From Deltaproteobacteria bacterium (GTDB lineage: Bacteria > Myxococcota_A > Bradymonadia > REDH01), in the NCBI GenBank assembly GCA_007693585.1, contig REDH01000065.1:62001-126000 (forward strand): DNA of 64,000 bases, in the 5' to 3' direction. Position 1 is the stretch's first letter. Each line of letters begins with the position of its first letter. The translations under genes and the position numbers were made by a program. The notes beneath the pieces are model-generated. The model was not told the origin of the DNA, searched no databases, and worked only from the letters and a program-made list of their open reading frames with translations. This document shows positions 1-7,901 of this stretch, one piece after another.

Positions 1-399
1 TCTCCGCGGCGGCTGTCAGGACGGGCGTTACGGGCGGGAGCACCCGCTGCGGGTTGGGGAGTGCGGACGGTCAAGATGGGTCGTTGTCGGTGGAGGACAC
101 GACGAGCAGCTCCCCGGACCGGGAGTTCGCCGAGTGGCTCATGGATGTAGCGCAGTGCAATGCGGCCGGTCAACGGAAGCCGCCTCGAAAGCGAGCACTG
201 GCCTGGCCGGTTTCCCGCTCCGTCAGTCGGCGCGGTGCGTCCCGATGGCGTTCCGGGGTTCGGGGGCTGCGCGGCCTCGTGGCGTCCACGGCCGTGGACG
301 CCTTGAATGCCCGGCTGGCGTGCGCTATTCCCGACAGCCCGTGGGGCAACCTCTGCCCCCATCCCGCCCGTTCACCGGGCCCCCGATCCACGCCTCTTC
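1..399. other. Left-edge stretch with no assignable gene
   Basis: No gene can be supported here. Long open frames run through this GC-rich stretch on both strands, but none has a recognisable domain, a convincing ribosome-binding site or a composition unlike an antisense shadow. One plus-strand frame open from the window edge could be the tail of an upstream gene, but it runs on into def in the wrong frame, so it is more likely spurious. The promoter for the def operon may lie here, but no clear -35/-10 pair was found. Confidence 0.4.
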
Positions 400-945
400 A
401 TGGCCATTCTTCCCATCGTCCACTGGCCTCATCGCGCTCTGTCCACACCAGCGGCCCCGGTCGAGGCGTTCGACGGATCGCTTCACCGGCTGATCGACGA
501 CATGGCCGAGACCATGTACGCGGCGTCCGGCGTCGGCCTCGCCGCCAATCAGGTGGATCGGCTCCATCGGGTCACGGTCATGGACTGCGCCGCCGAGGAT
601 GAGCCGTCGCAGCTGCTCGAGATCGTGAATCCCGAGATCGTCGGGCGGGAGGGCACGCTGGTCTGGGAGGAAGGGTGTCTCAGCTTTCCTGGTCTGTACA
701 ACGAGGTGAAGCGGGCTGCACGGGTCACCGTTCGCTATCGGGACCGCAACGGCGAGGCCTGCGAGATCACGGGAGAGGGGCTTCTTGCCGTCTGCCTGCA
801 GCACGAGATCGACCACCTCGACGGCGTGGTGTTCATCGACCGTCTGGGACCTCTTGGACGCCGCATGGCGCTGAAGCAGTGGAAGAAGATCGAGGACGAG
901 CTGGCCAGAGGGGGAGTGGCCCCCGGGCGGAGGAGTGGCGCGTGA
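400..945 (+). CDS. def: Peptide deformylase
   Basis: Removes the formyl group from the N-terminal methionine of nascent proteins in the cytoplasm, using a bound metal ion. All three family motifs are present: GVGLAANQ at residues 44-51, EGCLS at 91-95 (metal-ligand Cys93) and HEIDH at 135-139 (two His ligands and the catalytic Glu). At 181 aa it has the usual length. The open frame extends upstream, but homology begins at the ATG at 400 (MAILPIVHWP), so that start is chosen even though its ribosome-binding site is weak. It overlaps fmt by four bases (GTGA), so deformylation and formylation enzymes are co-translated, as in many bacteria. Confidence 0.95.
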   Translation: MAILPIVHWPHRALSTPAAPVEAFDGSLHRLIDDMAETMYAASGVGLAANQVDRLHRVTVMDCAAEDEPSQLLEIVNPEIVGREGTLVWEEGCLSFPGLYNEVKRAARVTVRYRDRNGEACEITGEGLLAVCLQHEIDHLDGVVFIDRLGPLGRRMALKQWKKIEDELARGGVAPGRRSGA

Positions 946-1922
946 GCAACCCGCTGAGGGTCGTGTTCATGGGCACACCCGAGTTCGCAGTACCTTCGCT
1001 CGAGGCGCTCGCGGCGACGCCCCTGGGCGAGGTCGTCCTCGTCGTCTCGCAGCCGGACCGACCGGCGCGCCGAGGGCGCAAGGTGACGCCGCCACCGGTC
1101 GCGAGGCGTGCCCGGGAGCTCGGCCTTCCGATTTTCCAGCCGGAGACCCTGCGGTGCGAGGACGCCTTCTCGCTCCTCCGGGACCAGCACGCCGATCTCT
1201 TCGTCGTCGTGGCGTACGGGCAGATTCTGCGTCAGAACGTGCTCGACCTTCCGCGGCTGGGCTGCCTCAATGTTCATGCATCGCTCCTTCCCCGGTGGCG
1301 TGGAGCGGCGCCTATCCAGTGGGCTGTCGCGAGCGGTGACGCCGTGACCGGGGTATCTCTGATGCAGATGGAGCGTGGACTGGACACCGGCCCGGTGCTG
1401 GCGATGGCCCCCACCATGATCCGGGACGGTGAGACGGCAGGGGAGTTGCACGATCGCCTGTCCTTGCTGGGTGCGGATGTCCTGGTCAACGCGCTCACGC
1501 CCCTCTCGCGCGGCGCGCTGACGCCGGAGCCGCAGTGCAACGACCGTAGCACGTACGCTCGAATGCTGGGCGTCGGCGACAGGCGGATCGACTTCGGTCG
1601 AACGGCGTCGAGGGTGGTCTGGCACATTCACGGCATGACCCCCTGGCCCGGAGCCTGCGTCACCATTGGCGGGGAAACCCTCCGCGTTCTGCGGGCCCGT
1701 GTCGCGGCGGATGTCCCGAAGGATTCGTCGTGCGCACCGGGCAGGATTCTCGCCGCCAGTCCGGAGGAGGGTCTCATCGTGGCCTGTGGCGAAGGAACGG
1801 CCGTGGAGCTCGTGGAGATTCAGCGCCCCGGGAGACGGCCGGTGTCGGCGCGCGACTGCCTCCACGGGTTCAGCATCGCCCCCGGCCAGGACACGGTGGA
1901 CGCGGAACGGACGTGTCCGTGA
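942..1922 (+). CDS. fmt: Methionyl-tRNA formyltransferase
   Basis: Transfers a formyl group from 10-formyltetrahydrofolate to initiator Met-tRNA. The 326-aa protein has the expected N-terminal Rossmann-like formyltransferase domain, beginning RVVFMGTPEFAV. The catalytic Asn/His region reads CLNVHASLLPRWRGAAPIQ, with the catalytic Asp in MERGLDTGPVL. A C-terminal tRNA-binding domain follows. The GTG start at 942 is chosen because it overlaps the def stop as GTGA and sits at the start of homology. Its stop in turn overlaps the start of the next gene, so def, fmt, the kinase-like gene and rsmB look like one translationally coupled operon. Confidence 0.95.
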   Translation: MSNPLRVVFMGTPEFAVPSLEALAATPLGEVVLVVSQPDRPARRGRKVTPPPVARRARELGLPIFQPETLRCEDAFSLLRDQHADLFVVVAYGQILRQNVLDLPRLGCLNVHASLLPRWRGAAPIQWAVASGDAVTGVSLMQMERGLDTGPVLAMAPTMIRDGETAGELHDRLSLLGADVLVNALTPLSRGALTPEPQCNDRSTYARMLGVGDRRIDFGRTASRVVWHIHGMTPWPGACVTIGGETLRVLRARVAADVPKDSSCAPGRILAASPEEGLIVACGEGTAVELVEIQRPGRRPVSARDCLHGFSIAPGQDTVDAERTCP

Positions 1923-2839
1923 TTGGGGAGGAGCCCCGTGCGGCGACCTGTGGCGTCACCCTTTCCTGCATTGGCGGCCTGCCCGACCTGCTCGCCGCCG
2001 GCACGACTCTGGCCCCGGCGGTCGCGCAGCTGGTGCCGCGCAATGGAAGCGACCTCGTCGACCTGTTCGGTCCACTCGCGGAGGCTTACCGCACACTGCC
2101 CGGCTTCATGTCGTCGCTGACGGAGTTGCTGATTCCGTACATTGCGGAGGACCGGGGCGTTCGACTTTCCCCGGGGGTCCATCCGGCGACGGGTCTCGGC
2201 GGTTGCGAGGCGGCCGTCATCGCCTCTCTGCGGCTTCTCGTTCCGGATGTGGTCCGCTGGACGGACGGCGCGCTCCCGCCCCTTCTGCTGAACGTCACCG
2301 GCGGACGGCCACATGTGCGTCCGGAGTTCGTTGCTGCGGCGTGGAGCGGCGCCGTGTGCCTTCGGTGGCGCAGGCACCCTGCTGCTGCCCTGTCCCTTGG
2401 CGCCCCCCCTGGTCTCTGGGGCGTTGTGCTGCCTCGCGACGTGCACGTGCTGCCTCGCATTCCCGTTCCCGAGCCGATGAGCGCGATGCGAGCGACCGCA
2501 GCGGCCGGGCGCCTCGCAGTTCTCACCGAGGCGCTTCGTCGAGGCGAGCCTCCTCTCCTCGAGGCCGCCGGGGAAGACCCCCTCTTTCTGCCAGCGGTTG
2601 CACCGCACTGGCCGGGCGCCTATCCCGCGGTGCGTGCGGCGCGGGATGCGGGAGCGTGGCTCGCCTGGTTTCCGGCCGGTGGTCCCGCACTGGCAGTCCT
2701 GGCACCTCCGGAGCGGCTGGCTCATGCTATGGACGCGATCTGCACGGTCTGGTCCGCCCATGGGGTCGCATTCGACGTGCTTCGCGACCGGGCGGCCGAT
2801 TCCGCGGGCCATTCCACGGCCATCATGGAGGAAGGATGA
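1919..2839 (+). CDS. Divergent homoserine-kinase-like (GHMP fold) protein, possibly non-catalytic
   Basis: The C-terminal half resembles homoserine kinase (ThrB, GHMP superfamily): PPGLWGVVLPRDVHV at residues 163-177, then GAYPAVRAARDAGA and the glycine-rich FPAGGPA at 251-257. Key motifs are altered. The ATP-loop signature PxxxGLGSSAA reads ATGLGGCEAA at 90-99, the usual SISGAGPS reads AWFPAGGPA, and the N-terminal PASxANLGPGFD segment is not visible. Kinase activity is therefore doubtful. The GTG at 1919 overlaps the fmt stop by four bases and its own stop overlaps rsmB as ATGA. A GTG at 1913 is an alternative. It could be a degenerate paralogue kept for a structural or binding role. The family call is moderate and the function is unknown. 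Confidence 0.55.
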   Translation: MIGEEPRAATCGVTLSCIGGLPDLLAAGTTLAPAVAQLVPRNGSDLVDLFGPLAEAYRTLPGFMSSLTELLIPYIAEDRGVRLSPGVHPATGLGGCEAAVIASLRLLVPDVVRWTDGALPPLLLNVTGGRPHVRPEFVAAAWSGAVCLRWRRHPAAALSLGAPPGLWGVVLPRDVHVLPRIPVPEPMSAMRATAAAGRLAVLTEALRRGEPPLLEAAGEDPLFLPAVAPHWPGAYPAVRAARDAGAWLAWFPAGGPALAVLAPPERLAHAMDAICTVWSAHGVAFDVLRDRAADSAGHSTAIMEEG

Positions 2840-4164
2840 CCGGCAGGCACACCAGTCGAACCCTCGCCGCGCAGGTCGTGACGCGGGTCTGCGAAGATCG
2901 CGCATTCAGCCAGAGGGCGCTGGCTTCCGCGTTCGATGCGGCGCCCCTGGAAGGTCGTGAACGGGCCTTCGCGACTCGCCTGGTCTACGGCACCCTCACC
3001 CATTTGGGCCGGATTGATCGCATCCTCGATGGCCGGCTGAAGAAGGGTCTCGGATCGCTGAAGCCCGCCTTGCGCGACGTGCTGCGCGTTGCGGTCTATC
3101 AGCTTGTGCACGAGGGGGAGCATGTTCCGCCATTCGCCGCGGTCAACGAGGCCGTGGGGCATGCGCGAGCGCGACACGGACGTGGTGCGGGGAATCTTGT
3201 CAACGCCGTCCTTCGCGGTCTCCAGCGGGATATCGAGCGCTCACGTGTGGGGCCACCGGAGAGCCCGGCCGAGGAGCACGGCCTCCGGCCCTGGATGTGG
3301 GACTTGCTCGTGGCGCAGCGCGGTGAAGAGGCTTCCGAGGTCATGAAGGTGTTCAACGCCCCTTCTCCCCTCCACCTTCGTGCTCGGAGCGGAGACGCGG
3401 CCGCGCTCGTGGAGGAGCTCGGGAGCTGCGGGGTGGAAGCGTCCGTGCACCCCATCGTTCCGGGGTGCGCCGTGTGTCGTGGCGGAGAGGCTCTCCGAAC
3501 GGCCCCGGTGGCCGACGGGCGGGCGGTGGTTCAGGACGCGGGCTCCCAGACGGTATCCCTGCTCGTGCCACACGACGCCCTGCGCGTTCTGGATGCTTGC
3601 GCCGGCATCGGGGGCAAGACCCGCCATCTCCTGGACCTCGTTTCGGACAGGGCGGTGACGTCCGCGGACATCCATGCCCGAAAGCTCGCTCATCTTGCCC
3701 AGCGGGTGGACGAGATCGACCGACTCGACACGGTCCGCTGGACGCTTCCATCGGATCCTCCGGAAGCCGTGCGAGGGTCCTGGGACGCGGTGGTGCTCGA
3801 CGCCCCGTGCTCCGCGCTCGGAACGCTGGGGCGACATCCCGAGGTGCGGTGGACGCGCAGCCCGGGTCAGGTCGCGACCCTGGCTGCGCTGCAGGCACAG
3901 ATGCTGGATGCGCTGGCGCCACTTGTCGGTGAGGGGGGTGTTCTGGTGTATGCGGTCTGCACCTTCACACCAGAGGAAGGCTTGGAGAACGTTCGGAGTT
4001 TTCTGGGCCGCTGGCCGAGCTTTCGTGCTTGTCGCGCGGACGAGGTTCCGTCTTCGTTGCAGGTTGGCCTCCGGTGGGATGACAGCACCGGTGGGGTGCG
4101 GCTATGGCCGGATCTTCACGGTACGGACGGGTTTCAGATCTTCCGACTGCATCGGCGTTCATGA
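2836..4164 (+). CDS. rsmB: 16S rRNA (cytosine-967-C5)-methyltransferase
   Basis: Methylates C967 of 16S rRNA with S-adenosylmethionine. The 442-aa protein starts with a NusB-like RNA-binding domain (about residues 1-140), followed by a Rossmann methyltransferase. The SAM motif is DACAGIGGKTRHLLD. The motif IV cysteine lies in LDAPCSALGTLGRHPEVRW and the catalytic cysteine in VLVYAVCTFTPEEG, where the more common form is YSTCS. Both cysteines are present, so activity is expected. The ATG at 2836 overlaps the previous gene as ATGA. Much longer in-frame openings upstream are only GC-driven extensions over the preceding genes. Confidence 0.93.
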   Translation: MTGRHTSRTLAAQVVTRVCEDRAFSQRALASAFDAAPLEGRERAFATRLVYGTLTHLGRIDRILDGRLKKGLGSLKPALRDVLRVAVYQLVHEGEHVPPFAAVNEAVGHARARHGRGAGNLVNAVLRGLQRDIERSRVGPPESPAEEHGLRPWMWDLLVAQRGEEASEVMKVFNAPSPLHLRARSGDAAALVEELGSCGVEASVHPIVPGCAVCRGGEALRTAPVADGRAVVQDAGSQTVSLLVPHDALRVLDACAGIGGKTRHLLDLVSDRAVTSADIHARKLAHLAQRVDEIDRLDTVRWTLPSDPPEAVRGSWDAVVLDAPCSALGTLGRHPEVRWTRSPGQVATLAALQAQMLDALAPLVGEGGVLVYAVCTFTPEEGLENVRSFLGRWPSFRACRADEVPSSLQVGLRWDDSTGGVRLWPDLHGTDGFQIFRLHRRS

Positions 4165-4342
4165 GGCGTCAGCGAGGCTGCTCGCAACGCATGGCGACTG
4201 ACCTTGACTGTTGCGAGTCGTGCGCAACGGCGCTACCGGAGAGCGCGACGCTGCACCGACCGTCGCGGCGTTTCCTTCCCGAATGGGGACGCGCCCATCG
4301 GGGCTCTGGCCGGATGACACCCGGCTCCGGACAAGGAGAAGG

Positions 4343-5038
4343 ATGTCCATGATCGAGATGCCTGGAGGCACACGTCAACTCATTGCTCCGTCGATTCTGA
4401 GCGCGGACTTCAGTCGGCTCGGCGAGGAGGTTCGTGCGGTTGTGGCGGCCGGAGCGGACTGGGTGCACGTGGACGTGATGGATGGTCGGTTCGTCCCGAA
4501 CATCACCATCGGTGTACCCGTGGTGCGAGCGCTCAGGGGCATTACCGACGCGCCGCTGGACGTGCATCTGATGATCGTCGAGCCGGAGCGCTACGTGGAC
4601 GCGTTTGTCGATGCCGGTGCGGACATCCTCACGGTGCATGTCGAGGCGTCGTCGCACCTGCACCGCACGGTGCAACAGATCCGTCAGGCCGGTGCTCGGG
4701 CCGGTGCCGTCCTCAACCCGCACACCCCGCTTTCGTCGATCGAGTGGGTGCTGGACGATCTGGACCTGGTTCTGCTGATGAGCGTGAATCCCGGGTTTGG
4801 TGGGCAGTCGTTCATCGATCACGTTCTCCGGAAGACGGAATCGCTTCGGGAGCTCGCGGTGCGGCGCGGGCTGTCATTGGACATCGAGATCGATGGCGGG
4901 GTGAAGGTCGGAAACATCCGAAGCATTCGCGATGCGGGTGCGAACGTCTTCGTCGCGGGGAGCGCGGTATTCGGACAACCGGACTATTCCGGGGTCATCG
5001 CGTCGATGCGCGGCGAACTTTGCGACGGCGAGCCCTGA
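4343..5038 (+). CDS. rpe: Ribulose-phosphate 3-epimerase
   Basis: Interconverts ribulose 5-phosphate and xylulose 5-phosphate in the pentose phosphate pathway. The 231-aa TIM barrel shows the standard signatures: [16 protein letters not shown] near the N-terminus, [15 protein letters not shown] with metal and catalytic aspartates, LDVHLMI, and [12 protein letters not shown]. The phosphate-binding end is [10 protein letters not shown] with VAGSAVFG. A purine-rich AAGGAGAAGG precedes the start. The ATG at 4343 is annotated, but the ATG at 4349 has better spacing from this site and may be the real start. It lies about 180 bases after rsmB on the same strand, so it may have its own promoter. Confidence 0.94.
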   Translation: MSMIEMPGGTRQLIAPSILSADFSRLGEEVRAVVAAGADWVHVDVMDGRFVPNITIGVPVVRALRGITDAPLDVHLMIVEPERYVDAFVDAGADILTVHVEASSHLHRTVQQIRQAGARAGAVLNPHTPLSSIEWVLDDLDLVLLMSVNPGFGGQSFIDHVLRKTESLRELAVRRGLSLDIEIDGGVKVGNIRSIRDAGANVFVAGSAVFGQPDYSGVIASMRGELCDGEP

Positions 5039-5049
5039 AGGAAGCGGCA

Positions 5050-5068
5050 CCCGGGCGAGCGGCCCGGG
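5050..5068 (+). terminator. GC-rich hairpin between rpe and the fumarylacetoacetase gene
   Basis: A perfect 7-base stem, CCCGGGC / GCCCGGG with a five-base loop, lies just after the rpe stop codon. There is no following T run, so it is not a classical intrinsic terminator. It could slow polymerase or protect the upstream 3' end. Assignment as a terminator is only tentative. Confidence 0.3.
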
Positions 5069-5109
5069 CAACATGACTGGAGCCACAACCGTGGCAAGGA
5101 GCAAGTGGA

Positions 5110-6093
5110 ATGAAACTGGCCACCATCAAGCGAAACGGCTCGCGCGACGGCTCGCTGATCATCGTGTCGTCCGACAACGCACGCTTCATCACGGCCTCCG
5201 ACATCGCGCCGACGCTGCAGTATGCGCTCGATCACTGGGCTGGCGTCGAGGCCCAGCTCCGTCAGCGTAGCGAGGAGCTGAACGCGGGGGAGATCGCCGA
5301 CGCACGGGCTCTCGACGAGGACGCGTTGCTGAGCCCTCTGCCGCGGGCGTACGAGTGGATCGACGGAAGCGCGTACATCAATCACATCGTGCTGGTGCGG
5401 AAGGCACGGGGTGCCGAGCCGCCGGCCACGCTGGAGACGGATCCGCTTGTCTACCAGGGTGGAAGTGGGCGGTTCCTCGCCCCGACGCAGGACATCGTGC
5501 ACCAGTCCGAGGAGTACGGGATCGACTTCGAGGCAGAGATCGCCGTTGTCGTGGACGATGTGCCCCGGGGTACCCGCGCCGAGGACGCAGAGCAGTACAT
5601 CCGCCTCGTCATGCTGGTGAACGATGTCACGTTGAGAAACCTGATCCCACCGGAGCTTGCCAAGGGGTTCGGTTTCTTCGTGTCGAAGCCGGCCACGGCG
5701 TTCTCCCCGCTGGCGCTCACGCTGGACGAGCTTGGCGACTGGTGGCGTGATGGTCGTGTGCACCTTCCGCTGCGGACGGTGTACAACGACAGTCTGTTCG
5801 GGGACCCCGAAGCGGGGCCCGAGATGCACTTCAGCTTCCTCGATCTGATCGAGCACGCGGCCCGCACTCGCGATCTCACGGCGGGGACGATCATCGGCAG
5901 TGGAACCGTGTCCAACGTCGACCGCAGCCGCGGGTCGTCATGCCTTGCCGAGAAGCGAATGCTCGAGAAGATCGACACGGGATCGTTTTCCACACCGTTC
6001 ATGCAGTTCGGCGACCGCGTGGTGATCGAGATGCTGACTCCGGACGGGCGGTCGCTCTTCGGAGCGATTCGACAGACAGTGCGTCAGGGGTAG
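5110..6093 (+). CDS. Fumarylacetoacetate hydrolase family protein
   Basis: Probably hydrolyses fumarylacetoacetate to fumarate and acetoacetate, the last step of tyrosine catabolism through homogentisate. The 327-aa protein has the FAH-fold metal site: Glu141 and Glu143 in DFEAEIAVVVDD and Asp172 in MLVNDVTLRN, followed by KGFGFFVSKPATAFSP and TIIGSGTVSN. GGAG lies a few bases before the ATG. The maleylacetoacetate isomerase gene starts nine bases downstream, which strongly supports this reaction. Some FAH-fold enzymes act on other beta-diketones or oxaloacetate, so the exact substrate is inferred from context. No homogentisate dioxygenase gene is nearby. Confidence 0.88.
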   Translation: MKLATIKRNGSRDGSLIIVSSDNARFITASDIAPTLQYALDHWAGVEAQLRQRSEELNAGEIADARALDEDALLSPLPRAYEWIDGSAYINHIVLVRKARGAEPPATLETDPLVYQGGSGRFLAPTQDIVHQSEEYGIDFEAEIAVVVDDVPRGTRAEDAEQYIRLVMLVNDVTLRNLIPPELAKGFGFFVSKPATAFSPLALTLDELGDWWRDGRVHLPLRTVYNDSLFGDPEAGPEMHFSFLDLIEHAARTRDLTAGTIIGSGTVSNVDRSRGSSCLAEKRMLEKIDTGSFSTPFMQFGDRVVIEMLTPDGRSLFGAIRQTVRQG

Positions 6094-6102
6094 GCATCGC
6101 TC

Positions 6103-6765
6103 ATGGACATCGAGCTCTACTCCTACTGGCGATCTTCCGCCTCGTGGCGTGTTCGCATCGCCCTGGCCTTGAAGGGGTTGCCCTATCGAACGAGTCCGGT
6201 GCACCTTGTGCGGGACGGCGGAGAGCAGCACGCGGACCGCTACCGTGCGCTCAATCCGATGCGCGAGGTCCCCACGCTGCTGGTCGACGGTGTTGCCATC
6301 GCCCAGTCAGCGGCCATTCTGGAGTTCCTGGAGGAGCGCTTTCCCGAACCCGCGCTGCTGCCCGGCGACGCGCATCAGCGTGCGCACGCCCGGCGCCTGT
6401 TCGAGATCGTCAACAGCAGCATTCAGCCCCTGCAGAACCTCAGGGTCCTCCAGTACGTGGATTCGACGTTCCAGGTCGGCTCGGCGGGTCGTGCGGACTG
6501 GGCACGATACTGGATTTCTCTGGGCCTTGACGGCCTGGAACCGGTGCTGAGCAGCCGAGCCGGTCGTCATGCTGTTTCCGACACCGTGAGCATCGCCGAT
6601 CTCGCGATCGTCCCGCAGGTCTACAACGCCAGACGATTCGATCTCGACATGGCCCGCTGGCCTTGCATCGCGCGCGTCGATGCTGCTGCATCGGAGCATC
6701 CCGCGTTCGTTGCAGCCCACCCCGATCGACAGCCGGACGCCCCGGAAGCGCTCGGCACGTCGTGA
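6103..6765 (+). CDS. maiA: Maleylacetoacetate isomerase (zeta-class glutathione transferase)
   Basis: Isomerises maleylacetoacetate to fumarylacetoacetate with glutathione as cofactor. The N-terminal thioredoxin-like domain begins YSYWRSSASWRVRIAL, carrying the SSxSxRVRIAL catalytic signature of zeta GSTs. NPMREVPTLLVDG and IAQSAAILEFLEERF form the glutathione site, and an all-helical domain follows. The length of 220 aa is typical. It lies nine bases after the fumarylacetoacetase-family gene, so the two are likely one transcript feeding aromatic amino-acid carbon into central metabolism. Confidence 0.92.
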   Translation: MDIELYSYWRSSASWRVRIALALKGLPYRTSPVHLVRDGGEQHADRYRALNPMREVPTLLVDGVAIAQSAAILEFLEERFPEPALLPGDAHQRAHARRLFEIVNSSIQPLQNLRVLQYVDSTFQVGSAGRADWARYWISLGLDGLEPVLSSRAGRHAVSDTVSIADLAIVPQVYNARRFDLDMARWPCIARVDAAASEHPAFVAAHPDRQPDAPEALGTS

Positions 6766-6800
6766 GCGCTCGGCAAAGCCCGTTTGCGGGGCAATTGGGG

Positions 6801-6828
6801 TTGACGCGGCGCCGGAGCCGTGTAGAAC
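6801..6828 (+). promoter_or_regulatory. Putative sigma70 promoter for tRNA-Pro
   Basis: TTGACG at 6801-6806 and TAGAAC at 6823-6828 are separated by 16 bases and lie about 47 bases before the tRNA-Pro gene. Spacing and sequence fit a vegetative promoter for a single tRNA transcript. Confidence 0.5.
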
Positions 6829-6874
6829 CGCCGTCCGCTTCGACGGGCGAACGTGCCGCGAAGAGGGCCGAACA

Positions 6875-6948
6875 CGGGGTGTAGCGCAGCCTGGTAGCGC
6901 GTCTGCTTCGGGAGCAGAAGGTCGCAGGTTCGAATCCTGTCACCCCGA
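6875..6948 (+). tRNA. tRNA-Pro (anticodon CGG)
   Basis: A complete 74-nt cloverleaf. The acceptor stem CGGGGTG pairs with CACCCCG, with discriminator A at 6948. The D arm is GCGCAGCCTGGTAGCGC, and the anticodon stem TCTGC/GCAGA encloses TTCGGGA, giving anticodon CGG. The T arm contains GGTTCGAATCC. The 5' C1-G72 pair is typical of bacterial tRNA-Pro. The 3' CCA is not encoded (CT follows), so a CCA-adding enzyme must complete it. Confidence 0.96.
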
Positions 6949-6982
6949 CTGAGTCACCATCGTCTCGAACCCACGGGAACTC

Positions 6983-7864
6983 ATGACCGCACGTCCCCTG
7001 CAGTCCGTGACCCCTGTGGTGGAGTCGGAGTTCGGGCTGGACGGCGGTGCGATGTTCGGCATCGTGCCCAAACCGCTGTGGCACAGGAAGGCCCCGTCCG
7101 ACGAGGCCAATCGAATCCGGATGACTGCCCGCTGCCTGCTGCTGTGTTCCGGCGAGAAGATCATTCTCGTCGACACCGGGCTTGGTTCGAAGTGGACGGA
7201 CAAGGAGTCCGGCATCTACGCCATCCAGCGACCTGGTGGCGACCTGGAGGTCGCCCTCGCGCGACAGGGTCTGCGTTCCGAGGATGTGACCGACGTGGTG
7301 ATGACCCACCTTCACTTCGACCACGCAGGCGGGCTGACGCGCAGTGGACCGGATGGACCCGTTCCGAGCTTTCCGAACGCGAACGTTCACGTCCAACGGG
7401 AGAACTGGGCATGGGCGCATCACCCGACGCTCCGGGACGCTGGCTCCTATCGTCGCGAGAACTTTGCGCCACTGGTGCGCCATGTGCCGGATCGACTGCA
7501 CCTGCTGGACGGGCCTGGCAGTGTCCTGGACGGTCTGCTCGAGGTTGAACCCATGGCAGGCCATACCCCCGGCATGCAGATCGTCCGGTTCGTGGCACCG
7601 GACGGCAGGACCTTCGTCTTCCTGGCAGACCTGATCCCGACCCGAGCGCACGTTCCCCTGGCCTGGGTGATGGGCTACGACCTCGATCCCGCGCGATCGG
7701 TCCGTGAGAAACGCGAGGTCCTCGAGCGCGCGATCGACGAGAACTGGATTCTCGTGCTGCAGCATGAACCGGAACTTCCCTTCGTACGGGTTGAACGCGC
7801 AGGTGTGGATCGCTATCGAATCGGTGCGGCGGCAGCGACCGCCGATGCGCCCGAACTGCATTGA
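6983..7864 (+). CDS. Metallo-beta-lactamase-fold hydrolase
   Basis: A 293-aa MBL-fold enzyme. The metal-binding signature HLHFDHAGG is at residues 109-117, preceded by the strand ILVDTGLGSKW. A further His follows in AGHTPGMQ, an Asp in FLADLIPT and a late His in LQHEPELPF. This arrangement is that of AttM/N-acyl-homoserine-lactonase-like and related MBL hydrolases, but the substrate cannot be read from sequence. It begins 34 bases after tRNA-Pro and may be co-transcribed with it or use a promoter inside that gap. The next gene starts 38 bases downstream. Confidence 0.85.
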   Translation: MTARPLQSVTPVVESEFGLDGGAMFGIVPKPLWHRKAPSDEANRIRMTARCLLLCSGEKIILVDTGLGSKWTDKESGIYAIQRPGGDLEVALARQGLRSEDVTDVVMTHLHFDHAGGLTRSGPDGPVPSFPNANVHVQRENWAWAHHPTLRDAGSYRRENFAPLVRHVPDRLHLLDGPGSVLDGLLEVEPMAGHTPGMQIVRFVAPDGRTFVFLADLIPTRAHVPLAWVMGYDLDPARSVREKREVLERAIDENWILVLQHEPELPFVRVERAGVDRYRIGAAAATADAPELH

Positions 7865-7901
7865 AACGCGTGACTCCGGACGCCATCGAGAAGGACCGTC
7901 C

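Noticed and set aside
735-1865. Minus-strand open frame of 376 codons opposite fmt
   Set aside because: Antisense to fmt and the end of def; the product is basic and low in hydrophobic core residues.
1666-2835. Long upstream extension of the rsmB frame
   Set aside because: It overlaps fmt and the kinase-like gene in another frame; RsmB homology and the ATGA overlap fix the start at 2836.
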